DNA from: Synergistaceae bacterium
GTDB taxonomy: Bacteria; Synergistota; Synergistia; Synergistales; Synergistaceae
Assembly (NCBI GenBank): GCA_031258255.1
Contig: JAIRNC010000026.1
Coordinates: 1-38,039, forward strand
Reading direction: 5' to 3'
Length of the DNA: 38,039 nt
Part shown: one piece after another, positions 1 to 6,747 of the stretch
How the letters are laid out: each line of letters begins with the position of its first letter
How positions within the stretch are numbered: the stretch's first letter is position 1
Notes under the pieces: model-generated
What the model saw: the letters and a program-made list of their open reading frames with translations, nothing else
The model's database searches: none
Told to the model about the DNA's origin: nothing
Program-made: the position numbers and the translations under genes

Positions 1-2
1 GC

Positions 3-149
3 TGTTCGGTTGTAACCTCGCCCCATTATGAAAATGCCTCCCTCTTCTCTATTGTCCTTGGAAGCAGTCTATGCCTTGGGCCGATCTTTATGAAGGTGAC
101 TGATTATTTACCGCTTACACTGGAACAATTAGAAACAGCAAAAAATTAA
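3..149 (+). CDS. C-terminal end of an unidentified protein, cut by the window edge
   Basis: The reading frame is open from the first bases and ends with TAA at 147-149, giving 48 residues. The tail has a hydrophobic stretch (ASLFSIVLGSSLCLGPIF) followed by a polar end (LEQLETAKN), which would suit the last membrane helix and tail of a membrane protein. The family is not recognisable from so little sequence. It could also be a chance frame in an AT-rich stretch. Confidence 0.3.
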   Translation, partial: CSVVTSPHYENASLFSIVLGSSLCLGPIFMKVTDYLPLTLEQLETAKN

Positions 150-333
150 CGAGCCAGTTTGTGATGTCGCGAGGGAGATTACAGTATCAGTCAGTAGTTA
201 CGGCTAGTTTTACCTCGTCACACATTCCGGGAATCCAGGATGCCAGATACCTCCTATGTGATGTAATTTTCTCAACGCCGACACGGGGTAAAATCCTGCG
301 GCACTGAACCTTGAAAACTGGATATATGCGGTT

Positions 334-507
334 GTCCGGGGCAGTCCCGGACGTAAAATATCCAACGCTCAAACGAAAATCAGGGCTTTTTGCCCTTTTC
401 GCAGAGTGGGGGCATCCACTCTTAGGGGAGAAGACGTAAGACTGGCTCCGGCCAGCAATCTTTGTCGATCCTAGAATCCCCTTGCTTCAGCAAGGGAAGT
501 ATGTCAA
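334..507 (+). mobile_element. IS200/IS605-type right end with an orphan omega-RNA-like hairpin chain
   Basis: Five perfect or near-perfect hairpins follow each other: 334-340/346-352, 382-386/392-396, 403-409/416-422, 442-446/451-455 and 479-485/490-496 (loop TTCA). The last lies in the context GAATCCCC...TTCAG...GTATGTCAA, which I recognise as the usual right-end hairpin of IS200/IS605 tnpB elements. The frame ending at TAG 472-474 reads ...STLRGEDVRLAPASNLCRS; GEDVR is common near the TnpB C-terminus. No tnpB body and no tnpA are present upstream. In known elements the tnpB 3' end plus right end is transcribed as the omega-RNA guide scaffold, so this may be a tnpB-less relic or miniature derivative. 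The guide position would start about 508. Assignment rests on motif memory and folding by eye. Confidence 0.6.
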
Positions 508-676
508 GTCGTTGCCAATGGCCGCCCAGTCGCTCTTAAGCGCGCGCAGGTCGGCGGCTTCCGTCGGCGGCTTCCGGCGATTCAGACCTGTTGTATTGCG
601 TCATCGTGTCGCCCAAGTCAATCGCCCTCCCCATGTCGCGGATAAAGCTTGGCGCAGCGAAAAGGAAATCATCCAT
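487..676 (-). pseudogene. Small conserved hypothetical protein, frame broken by a 13-bp tandem duplication
   Basis: From ATG at 676 (preceded by an AGGGGG ribosome site about 8 bases upstream) the frame reads MDDFLFAAPSFIRDMGRAID and onward to SPEAAD, then shifts and stops near 536. A 13-bp direct repeat, 550-562 and 563-575, lies exactly at the break. Removing one copy restores the continuation ADLRALKSDWAAIGNDL, which matches a small protein common in plasmids and islands (DFL-PSF..., LG-T---YN, ADW-A-G-D). The restored frame then runs into the IS605-type right end, whose bases supply the last few residues and the TGA at 487-489, so the 3' end was probably lost to that insertion. Function is unknown. 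Confidence 0.6.
550..575. repeat. 13-bp perfect tandem duplication
   Basis: GTCGGCGGCTTCC occurs twice head to tail (550-562, 563-575). Thirteen is not a multiple of three, so the duplication shifts the frame of the small gene on the minus strand. It looks like a recent slippage event. Confidence 0.9.
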
Positions 677-824
677 TGTGAATACCCCCTTAGTCTGAGG
701 AGAGCAAAAATCCCCTGAAATCATTTTGGCGGATTTCTCCATCGAATGTTTTCAAGGGACACCAAATCAAGCCTACTTAGAAAGTATACCAACATGCAAA
801 AAAATTCGCAATGAGCAGATTGCC

Positions 825-905
825 CTATCTACGCCCCGGCTCGTCGCTCCTGCCCACGAGGCAGTCCAGCGACACGTCGAAGCAGTCCGCGAGGGCGACG
901 AGCTT
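825..905 (-). pseudogene. xre-type regulator 3' tail, copy 1
   Basis: On the minus strand the frame reads LVALADCFDVSLDCLVGRSDEPGRR and stops. [18 protein letters not shown] is the standard end of the helix-turn-helix domain of XRE/Cro-CI family regulators (HTH_3). Only this end is present: the frame begins immediately at the stop codon of the neighbouring hicB (904-906), so the tail is fused to the hicB 3' border. It has no start of its own and is not expected to make a working repressor. Confidence 0.7.
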
Positions 906-1251
906 AAACGGCACTTAATTTGTATAGAGCGTACTGATTAAGGGATACGCCCTCTTTCTCGGCTTCTAACGCAAGCCGGGCATGAAGTGTTTTGGGAAGT
1001 CTGACGACAAATTTTCCGCTGAGTTTGCCGGTATCCAGAGGGGAGGGAACAGCAAACCCGTTTTCCAGTTTAGTTTCTATCCAGCCTTCCATAGCTTCGA
1101 GCAAGCTGGAATATGCTTCCGCAAAAGTGTCGCCAGTGCTATGGCAACCGTCAAATTCCAAAACGGACGCATGAAAATAAGAACCGCTTTCGTCCTCGAT
1201 ACGCCTGATGACGTGATTGTAGGGCAATTTCATGTAATCCTGCGCATTCAT
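904..1251 (-). CDS. hicB: HicB-family antitoxin, module 1
   Basis: The product is 115 residues. The N-terminal half is the HicB partially degraded RNase-H-like fold (SGSYFHASVLEFDGCHSTGD, then AYSSLLEAMEGWIE). The C-terminal half is a ribbon-helix-helix DNA-binding region (GKFVVRLPKTLHARLALEA...GVSLNQYALYKLS). HicB antitoxins bind and silence the HicA mRNA interferase and repress their own promoter. The start at 1251 has a strong AGGAGGG site. The toxin gene lies 11 bases upstream in the same direction, the usual hicA-hicB order. The gene ends on top of a xre tail fragment. Assignment is secure at family level. Confidence 0.85.
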   Translation of the reverse strand: MNAQDYMKLPYNHVIRRIEDESGSYFHASVLEFDGCHSTGDTFAEAYSSLLEAMEGWIETKLENGFAVPSPLDTGKLSGKFVVRLPKTLHARLALEAEKEGVSLNQYALYKLSAV

Positions 1252-1262
1252 GGCTGTCCCTC

Positions 1263-1481
1263 CTAAATCCGGCTCAATATGTCTTTGACGTAGACCGCTT
1301 TTAGAGGCGTTTCGTCTTTGACGGTGATCACGTCGCCGGTGGCATTGATGTATTGGCGGTGCGAACCATTTTGCCTGTCGAGTCGATAACCGTTTGCGGT
1401 AAGAACCTTATCGGCTTCGCTCATTCGTATCCCGTTTGGCTGGTTCTTCATCTTTTGGATTATCTTGTCGACGCCGGCCAT
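1263..1481 (-). CDS. hicA: HicA-family mRNA interferase toxin, module 1
   Basis: The product is 72 residues, the size of HicA toxins, which have a double-stranded-RNA-binding-like fold and cleave mRNA. The core is visible: ADKVLTANGYRLDRQNGSHR followed by QYINATGDVITV, with the catalytic histidine in GSHRQY, and a C-terminal LKAVYVKDIL helix. The ATG at 1481 has a GGAGGG ribosome site. It precedes hicB by 11 bases, so the two are co-transcribed and probably autoregulated through the palindrome at 1504-1523. Confidence 0.85.
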   Translation of the reverse strand: MAGVDKIIQKMKNQPNGIRMSEADKVLTANGYRLDRQNGSHRQYINATGDVITVKDETPLKAVYVKDILSRI

Positions 1482-1503
1482 ATGATTCCCTCCAATAAGG
1501 CCA

Positions 1504-1523
1504 TAGTGTCATATATGATACTA
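1504..1523 (-). promoter_or_regulatory. Probable HicB operator upstream of hicA 1
   Basis: A 20-bp near-perfect palindrome (TAGTGTCATATATGATACTA, core TCATATATGA) sits 22 bases upstream of the hicA start, within the likely promoter (TTGATT lies at the distal side on the minus strand). HicB-type ribbon-helix-helix repressors bind such palindromes; the binding here is inferred. Confidence 0.55.
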
Positions 1524-1528
1524 AAAAA

Positions 1529-1672
1529 TCAAGTGGCGTTTCGGGTGCTTTTATGGGATGCCGGCTCGTCTGACCGCCCCACGAGGTAGTCAAGCGACAC
1601 GTCGAAGTAGTCGGCGAGGGCGATGGCAAAAGATGAAGTGAGCCCTGTCTTTCCTGATTCATATTTCCGAAA
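1529..1672 (-). pseudogene. xre-type regulator 3' tail, copy 2
   Basis: On the minus strand 47 residues read FRKYESGKTGL...[20 protein letters not shown] and end at TGA 1529-1531. This is the second half of an XRE HTH domain (KYExGK recognition region then the YLVGR end). The frame overlaps the last codons of hicB 2 (stop 1659-1661) in another frame, and no start codon with a ribosome site is visible. This is the longest of the three tails. Confidence 0.7.
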
Positions 1673-2051
1673 CGCGCAAGACTTCTTTCAATCGGGCCTG
1701 CAATTCCTGGGACAAGTTAAGCCCGGCGTCATTGGCAAGGTTCTTGAGATAACGAGGGAGAGTGACGTTAGTCCTTTCATACGTCATATCGCTCGCTCTG
1801 CGATATTTGTCAAAATCGACATCGACCCAAGAAATAAACTCATTTGCCTCATGAGGCGGCTCTGATGTTGCCGGTTCGGAGATGGCCCGCCCTGCGTCCT
1901 GCTGGCATATGCCCCACGCGCCGATAGCGTCACGCGCCATATAGAGGGCCTCAGCCAAATCGTTGCCCTGCGTGTTGATTTCAAGGTCTGGGACATACAC
2001 GACATACCCGCCTGTATCAGGGGTAAGAATTATAGGGTATGCTTTTATCAT
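1659..2051 (-). CDS. hicB: HicB-family antitoxin, module 2
   Basis: From ATG at 2051 the product is 130 residues; an AAGGAG site lies about 8 bases upstream, so this start is preferred over the upstream in-frame one at 2081. The N-terminus, MIKAYPIILTPDTGGYVVYV then PDLEINTQGNDLAEALYMARDAIG, is a classic HicB domain. The C-terminus (TNVTLPRYLKNLANDAGLNL then SQELQARLKEVL) is a ribbon-helix-helix DNA-binding segment. A hicA toxin gene lies 34 bases upstream in the same direction. It is clearly diverged from hicB 1, so the two modules are separate acquisitions and not a recent duplication. Confidence 0.88.
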   Translation of the reverse strand: MIKAYPIILTPDTGGYVVYVPDLEINTQGNDLAEALYMARDAIGAWGICQQDAGRAISEPATSEPPHEANEFISWVDVDFDKYRRASDMTYERTNVTLPRYLKNLANDAGLNLSQELQARLKEVLRVSEI

Positions 2052-2085
2052 TTTCGCACTCTCCTTATGTTGACGCGGCAAAGAG

Positions 2086-2259
2086 TTATTTCAGCCCCCT
2101 GCGCTTGATAATCGCCCTTACGAGAGTTTCTTTCAGTTCTTTGTGTCTCGGTATGGGCTCGGAAACCTCGCCGTTGGTGTATATAGTGTGCGGGCCTTTA
2201 TCGCGTTCCAGCCGCCAGCCGTTTCTTTCCAGCATCCTTATGAAATCTGTACGCTTCAT
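2086..2259 (-). CDS. hicA: HicA-family mRNA interferase toxin, module 2
   Basis: The product is 57 residues and starts MKRTDFIRMLERNGWRLERD; the rest includes GPHTIYTNGEVSEPIPRH and ends ETLVRAIIKRRGLK. This is a textbook HicA: the active-site histidine lies in GPHTIY and the (E/P)IPRH motif is intact. A GTGAGG-like site precedes ATG 2259. A near-consensus promoter with a built-in inverted repeat lies directly upstream. It forms a module with hicB at 1659-2051. Confidence 0.9.
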   Translation of the reverse strand: MKRTDFIRMLERNGWRLERDKGPHTIYTNGEVSEPIPRHKELKETLVRAIIKRRGLK

Positions 2260-2278
2260 GCCCTCACCTCATAAGTGC

Positions 2279-2306
2279 ATTATACGCATTTAATGCGCAT
2301 TGTCAA
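2279..2306 (-). promoter_or_regulatory. Consensus sigma-70 promoter with internal operator for hicAB module 2
   Basis: On the minus strand a perfect TTGACA (2301-2306) is followed by a 16-base spacer and a perfect TATAAT (2279-2284). The spacer holds the inverted repeat CGCATT-N-AATGCG (2285-2297), which would be covered by a HicB repressor. A promoter this strong needs tight repression, in line with toxin-antitoxin autoregulation. Confidence 0.75.
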
Positions 2307-2325
2307 TGGGTAAGTGGAGCCAGTT

Positions 2326-2421
2326 TTAACTTTTGTGCGAGCCGGGCTCGTCGCTCCGCCCCACGAGGTAGTCCAGCGACACGTCGAAGTAGTCGGCGAG
2401 GGCGATCAGGCCTTCAGGCAT
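2326..2421 (-). pseudogene. xre-type regulator 3' tail, copy 3
   Basis: The minus strand reads [20 protein letters not shown] then GRSDEPGSHKS and stops at 2326-2328. The core is identical in sequence to copy 2 over [20 protein letters not shown]. The upstream part is replaced by an HNH nuclease fragment on the opposite strand. An ATG is in frame at 2421, but the product would be a 31-residue stub without a complete HTH. Confidence 0.7.
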
Positions 2422-2422
2422 T

Positions 2423-2563
2423 TGCGCCAAATGCGGCAAGCGCTTTGAATTAAAGGAAATGGAAGCCGATCACATAACGCCGTGGAGCAAGGGCGGCAAG
2501 ACAACCGCCGAAAACTGCCAGATGCTGTGCCGGGATTGCAACCGCCGGAAAAGCGACACATAG
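2423..2563 (+). pseudogene. C-terminal HNH endonuclease fragment
   Basis: The frame reads [20 protein letters not shown] then [20 protein letters not shown] and RRKSDT, ending with TAG 2561-2563. This is a complete HNH motif with both zinc CxxC pairs, the DHI catalytic histidine, the central asparagine and the final N-RK. It is typical of the C-terminal nuclease domain of larger proteins. The upstream frame runs into antisense xre sequence, so the rest of the protein is missing and the fragment has no start of its own. Confidence 0.72.
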
Positions 2564-2620
2564 GGCAATCCCTCAGGCATCGCGGATGTCAAAAGCCGCA
2601 GCCCCGTTTCCCGTATAAAA

Positions 2621-3772
2621 TTAAGCTTCTTCCCTGAGTTTATCTAAGTACGAAGCCCACCACTGCATCATCTTCCGGCGCTCGGGCAGATACTCGGCGT
2701 AGTTGTACGCGGCGCGGACGCCGTTGCCTTCCACATGCGCGAGCTGGCGCTCTATCCAGTCGGAGTTGAACCCGTTCTCGTTGAGCAATGTCGACGCCAT
2801 GCTGCGGAAACCGTGCGGCGTCATCTGGTCTTTCGTGTAGCCCATGGCCCTCAAGGCGACGAGCACCGTCGAGTCGCTCATCGGGCGGTTGCCGTTCGGA
2901 TCCCTGTTCGACGGGAATATATACCTCCCGTGCCCGGTCAGCTGCCTCGTCTTTTCCAGCACGTCTATGGCCTGACGCGACAGCGGGACGATATGGGGCC
3001 GCCGCATTTTCATCTTCTTTTCTGAGATGTGCCATTCGTCGCCGGATATTTCAGACCACTCGGCTTTGCGGATTTCGCCAGGGCGGCAGAACGTCAGCGC
3101 TGAGAACTGCATCGCGCAGCGGACGGTATCGTGTGGGTATGCGTCGATCGCGCGCATCAACATGCCGACTTCTTCCGGTTTTTTGGGGCTAGGGTAGTGT
3201 CGTTTTTTCGGCATGATGATTGCACCCCTGAGCGCGTATGTCGGGTCTCCAGAACACCGGCCCGTAGCGACGCCGTAGCGGAATATCTGTGACGTTATGC
3301 TGCGTATGCGGGACAGCGTCTCAAAGTTGCCGCGTTCTGCAAGCCGCTGGAATACGGGCAAAATTTCCTGCGCCGTGATCTCCGAGATGTCCTTGCCGCC
3401 GATGAACGGCAACAAATGGCTGTCCATTCGGTTGCGTTTTTTAACGCGGTCTTTTTCGCTGGCGATTTTTTTGTCGTGGGCGTCGGCCCATTCTAGGGCT
3501 ACCTCCCGGAATGTCGTCCCTTTCGAATCCAGAGGCGTCCCGTCCATGAGTTTTTTCCTGAGGCCGTTTCTGCGCTCTCTCGCCTCCTGCAATCCGACGA
3601 GCGGGTATTCGCCGACTGTAGACCAGTTCCTCTTCCCGTTTTGGACGTAACGGAACCGCCAGTATTTTTTCCCTGACGTCATGACTTCGAGGTAAAGCCC
3701 GTCGGAATCCGAGATCTGGTATCGCCTGTCCTTGGCTTTAGCCGATTTGGCCTTGGTTTCGCTCAGCGGCAT
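2621..3772 (-). CDS. P4-type tyrosine recombinase / integrase
   Basis: The product is 383 residues from ATG 3772, chosen because GGAGGG lies 6 bases upstream; an in-frame extension to 3982 crosses the tRNA and is not credible. The N-terminal part (about 1-95) resembles the DUF4102 arm-binding domain (KAKDRRYQISDSDGLYLEV, YWRFRY). The middle is a SAM-like core-binding domain. The catalytic domain shows R230 (CRPGEIRKAEW), HGFR at 320-323, H346 (QLAHVEG) and a nucleophile tyrosine at 356 or 358 (AAYNYAEY). Such integrases insert islands into tRNA 3' ends, and a tRNA-Leu lies 168 bases upstream of the gene, so this is the integrase of the island to its left. All catalytic residues are present, so it may be active. 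Confidence 0.92.
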   Translation of the reverse strand: MPLSETKAKSAKAKDRRYQISDSDGLYLEVMTSGKKYWRFRYVQNGKRNWSTVGEYPLVGLQEARERRNGLRKKLMDGTPLDSKGTTFREVALEWADAHDKKIASEKDRVKKRNRMDSHLLPFIGGKDISEITAQEILPVFQRLAERGNFETLSRIRSITSQIFRYGVATGRCSGDPTYALRGAIIMPKKRHYPSPKKPEEVGMLMRAIDAYPHDTVRCAMQFSALTFCRPGEIRKAEWSEISGDEWHISEKKMKMRRPHIVPLSRQAIDVLEKTRQLTGHGRYIFPSNRDPNGNRPMSDSTVLVALRAMGYTKDQMTPHGFRSMASTLLNENGFNSDWIERQLAHVEGNGVRAAYNYAEYLPERRKMMQWWASYLDKLREEA

Positions 3773-3940
3773 TGTAGTCCCTCCGAAATTTACGTGTAGT
3801 CCCGTTTGTAGGCCGAGTTGCGTTAGATTATGCTGAATTGTACTGTTTTGTGTTGGACAAGTCAACATAGCAAAAACCCGCTTTGCTGGCGGGTTTCGAT
3901 GCTTTTTTGGACTATTTTGGATTGTGCTGGTTTCATTGGA

Positions 3941-4026
3941 TGGTGCCGAGGGGGGGAATCGAACCCCCACGTGGTCTCCCACGGCGGATTTTGAGTCCGC
4001 TGCGTCTACCGTTTCGCCACCTCGGC
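3941..4026 (-). tRNA. tRNA-Leu (anticodon CAA)
   Basis: The minus strand folds as an 86-base class II tRNA: acceptor GCCGAGG/CCTCGGC, anticodon loop CTCAAAA giving CAA, a long variable arm (GTGGGAGACCAC), a T loop GTTCGATTC and an encoded CCA end. The 3' end faces the integrase, so it is the likely attachment site of the island. Confidence 0.95.
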
Positions 4027-4209
4027 GTGTCCGATAGTCTATATCACCGCCGAAACGATGTCAACACAAACGCACACGCCGTGTCGCCGCATAGCGTCCC
4101 TCACGCACGCCATTTTACCCGTCGCCATTGAACATGGGATAACTTTTCTCTGGATAATTTTCGCTTGTGCAAAAACATCTGGCGTGATAAAATTTCTTAT
4201 AATGTTTAT

Positions 4210-4286
4210 GGACTCGTAGCTCAGCAGGATAGAGCGACGGCCTCCTAAGCCGTAGGTCTCCGGTTCGAATCCGGACGAGCCCGCCA
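4210..4286 (+). tRNA. tRNA-Arg (anticodon CCT)
   Basis: A 77-base tRNA with D arm GCTCAGC...GAGC, anticodon arm ACGGC-CTCCTAA-GCCGT (CCT), T arm TCCGG-TTCGAAT-CCGGA and encoded CCA. The acceptor stem GGACTCG/CGAGCCC has an A3-C70 mismatch; all other pairs are good. Confidence 0.93.
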
Positions 4287-4295
4287 GAGATAGCA

Positions 4296-4329
4296 AGGCC
4301 TCAGAGGATTTCGTCCTGAGGCCTTTTTA
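4296..4329 (+). terminator. Rho-independent terminator after tRNA-Arg
   Basis: A stem AGGCCTCAG/CTGAGGCCT around a short loop is followed directly by a T run (TTTTTAT). It follows the tRNA by about 10 bases. The stem could also act on the minus strand for the kinase gene, but the T tract there is weak. Confidence 0.85.
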
Positions 4330-4382
4330 TGTTCGCTGGCACGGTAACGGTTCAAACGTCACCCCTTTAGGGCGTCTGACCG

Positions 4383-6608
4383 TTAATCGCCCGCCTTGAC
4401 TTTCAGGCCTTCTTTTATCCAGGTCGCGACGATCTCGTCCAGTCTCGCGATGTCGATCGGCTTAGAAAGATAGTCGCTGAACCCGTTCTCCAGAAACATC
4501 TCCCGCATCCCGGAAATGGCGCTCGCTGTGAGCGCGACGATGGGGACGCTTTTCCCGCCCTCCTGCCTGCGGATGGCCGCTGTGGCTTCTACGCCGTCCA
4601 TGCCGGGCATCATGTGGTCCATGAAGATTAGGTCATACGGGTTGCGCTTGGCCAGCGCAACGGCCTCCTCCCCGGACGCGCAAACGTCGAAGTTTACCTT
4701 GTACGGCTGCAGGAGGGCCTTGAGTATTTTCAGGTTGACCTGGGTGTCGTCCACTGCGAGGATATTGGCCGCCGGCGCGGTGAACCCTATAAGCCGTTTC
4801 CCTCGGTTGGGCAACGCGGTTTCACCTTTGTCCGTGTGCAGGCTGGAATGGCGCCCGTCCAAAACGGTCTGCGGGATGACGGCGGTGAAGGCGCTGCCTG
4901 ACCCGTACGCGCTGCGTATGGAGATCTCCCCGCCCATCATCTGGCAGAGGCTCCGGGAGATGGCTAGGCCGAGACCGGTTCCCTGAATGTATCGGTTCTT
5001 TTGAGGATCGACTTGGCTGAAGCTGTCGAAAAGTTTCCCCATGTCCTCCTCTTTGATGCCTGCCCCCGTGTCGGCCACCTCGAAGGAGAGCGTGATTTTT
5101 CCGTCCTCCTGTCTCGAACCGGAAACGGTCAAGGTGATAGTGCCTTCATCGGTGAACTTGGCCGCGTTGCTGAGAAGGTTCAGGAGTATCTGGCTGACCC
5201 GGGTCATGTCGCCACGCAGCATGTCCGGCAGATCTTCGTCGACCGCCGTGACGAAATCGACCGGTTTCCCGGCGAGCCTGGGCCTGATCATGCTTTCCAC
5301 GTCCGAGAGCAGCGAACGGAGCGCGTAGTCCGTCTCCACGATCTCCATCTTCCCCGCTTCAATTTTCGAAAAATCCAGGATCTCGTTGATGATCGCAAGC
5401 AAGGCGTTCCCTGCCTGCTTTATGTTACAGGCCTCCTCCAGCGCGTCGGCCGGGAGGTCCCGCGTGGAGAGCATTTCCGAAAGGACGATGACGGCGTTCA
5501 GGGGGGTGCGTATCTCGTGGCTCATCCTAGCCAAAAAAGCACTCTTTGCGCTGGAGGCTTCCACAGCCAGCCGCGTTTGGTTCCGTAGTTCCTCGGTGCG
5601 CTGTCGGACAGTTTCTTGAAGGAGAAGTTCATTCTGCCGGTGACGGGCCGTCTTTTTTCTCTGGTTGTGCGTATGCAGAAAGGCAAACGCCAGCATGACG
5701 CAAAGGATCGCGACTATGGCGCCAGCGGCGCGCATAAGCTTTTGCCTTTCGCCGCCGTCGGTCACTCGGATCCAGCGGTTCTGTATCTCGGCCCTTTCAG
5801 CCAGCGTGATCGCCGCGAAGGCCTTGTTCAGGATAGAGCGCAATTCCGGCCAGTCATCCCGCACGCCCATGTGCCAGCCGCTGTCGTCCCCTGGGTCGAT
5901 GGTGATGAAACGCAGGTTTGACAGGCCGAGATCCCTGATCGAGTACAAAACGGTGGGCAGATAGCCGAGCATGACGGCCTCCCTGCCGTCCGCGACCGCC
6001 AAGAGAGCGTCCTTCTCCGACTTGTACGTCCTGACGCAGCTCCAAGGCGCATCGGATGCGAAGCTGGCGTTGGATGTCTCCTGCTGCACGGCGATGGGTT
6101 GTCCGTAGGAGTCGCTGACGCTTTTGACTGGGTTCTCTTCCCGTACCACCAGAGCCAGCTTCAATTCATAGTAAAGCTCGGTGAGCAGGAACTTGCTTTC
6201 CCGTTCCGGTGTCCAGCCCAAGGTCGGAAGCAAGTCTATCTCATGGGCCAGCACTTTCTCCTGCGCCTCGGCATAAGAGATACCCTTTGCCGGCTCGAAA
6301 CTGAGCCCTGTTTTGGCGCTGACCAGCGCCAGATAATCAGGCGCGATGCCGACGTAATTTCCCAGATTGTCCAGAGATTCAAAGGGGGCGAACAGCGGAT
6401 CGATCCCCACGCGGATAACGGGGTGAGTCCGGATGAAGTCCTTTTCCGTTTCCGAAAGCGCCAGGACGTGGTTTTGCGCGAACGCTACCGTATGAGCGAC
6501 GGCCTGTAAGAATATTACGATGAAAATGCAAAGCGCCATGCCACGGCAACGCCGGGAGGAACGCGATCCCTCGGAAGACAATGGCAAATACCCAATACCC
6601 ATGATCAA
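4383..6608 (-). CDS. Hybrid sensor histidine kinase with periplasmic solute-binding sensor (BvgS/EvgS-like)
   Basis: The product is 741 residues. A hydrophobic N-terminal segment (about 22-45) leads to a periplasmic SBP_bac_3-type domain (about 55-275; VIRVGIDPLFAPFESLDNLG, then GIAPDYLALV). A second membrane helix spans about 292-312. HisKA follows with phospho-acceptor H364 (MSHEIRTPLN), then an ATPase domain with N box LLNLLSNAAKFTDEG, DTGAGI and GTGLGLAIS, and a receiver at about 614-730 with phospho-Asp D664 (IFMDHMMPGMDG) and the KP lysine (LSKPID). No C-terminal HPt is present, unlike BvgS. The start used is TTG 6608 with AAAGGA 8 bases upstream; ATG 6602 is the alternative. The sensor type suggests an amino acid or similar small ligand; this is inferred. 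The output regulator is not in the window. Confidence 0.92.
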   Translation of the reverse strand: MIMGIGYLPLSSEGSRSSRRCRGMALCIFIVIFLQAVAHTVAFAQNHVLALSETEKDFIRTHPVIRVGIDPLFAPFESLDNLGNYVGIAPDYLALVSAKTGLSFEPAKGISYAEAQEKVLAHEIDLLPTLGWTPERESKFLLTELYYELKLALVVREENPVKSVSDSYGQPIAVQQETSNASFASDAPWSCVRTYKSEKDALLAVADGREAVMLGYLPTVLYSIRDLGLSNLRFITIDPGDDSGWHMGVRDDWPELRSILNKAFAAITLAERAEIQNRWIRVTDGGERQKLMRAAGAIVAILCVMLAFAFLHTHNQRKKTARHRQNELLLQETVRQRTEELRNQTRLAVEASSAKSAFLARMSHEIRTPLNAVIVLSEMLSTRDLPADALEEACNIKQAGNALLAIINEILDFSKIEAGKMEIVETDYALRSLLSDVESMIRPRLAGKPVDFVTAVDEDLPDMLRGDMTRVSQILLNLLSNAAKFTDEGTITLTVSGSRQEDGKITLSFEVADTGAGIKEEDMGKLFDSFSQVDPQKNRYIQGTGLGLAISRSLCQMMGGEISIRSAYGSGSAFTAVIPQTVLDGRHSSLHTDKGETALPNRGKRLIGFTAPAANILAVDDTQVNLKILKALLQPYKVNFDVCASGEEAVALAKRNPYDLIFMDHMMPGMDGVEATAAIRRQEGGKSVPIVALTASAISGMREMFLENGFSDYLSKPIDIARLDEIVATWIKEGLKVKAGD

Positions 6609-6747
6609 TGAACAGATCCTTTCCTTGAAAATTTACCAGACAAAGACTAAAAAAATTAAAGATTAACATGCATTTCTCTGTCTGTTCAGCGCCACTTCAC
6701 AGGAACAGCAAAATTATACCACAGGCACAAATGGGTTTCCTTGCGGC

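Noticed and set aside
482-718. Plus-strand 78-codon frame over the IS605 end
   Set aside because: It is antisense to the recognisable broken small gene and crosses the IS border; no protein resemblance.
1-3940. Second attachment site (repeat of the tRNA-Leu 3' end) inside the window
   Set aside because: Scanning for the tRNA 3' sequence TGGTGCCGAG found no second copy, so the island border must lie outside.
3773-3982. N-terminal extension of the integrase through the tRNA-Leu gene
   Set aside because: The ribosome site and domain start favour ATG 3772; the extension is antisense to, and inside, the tRNA.
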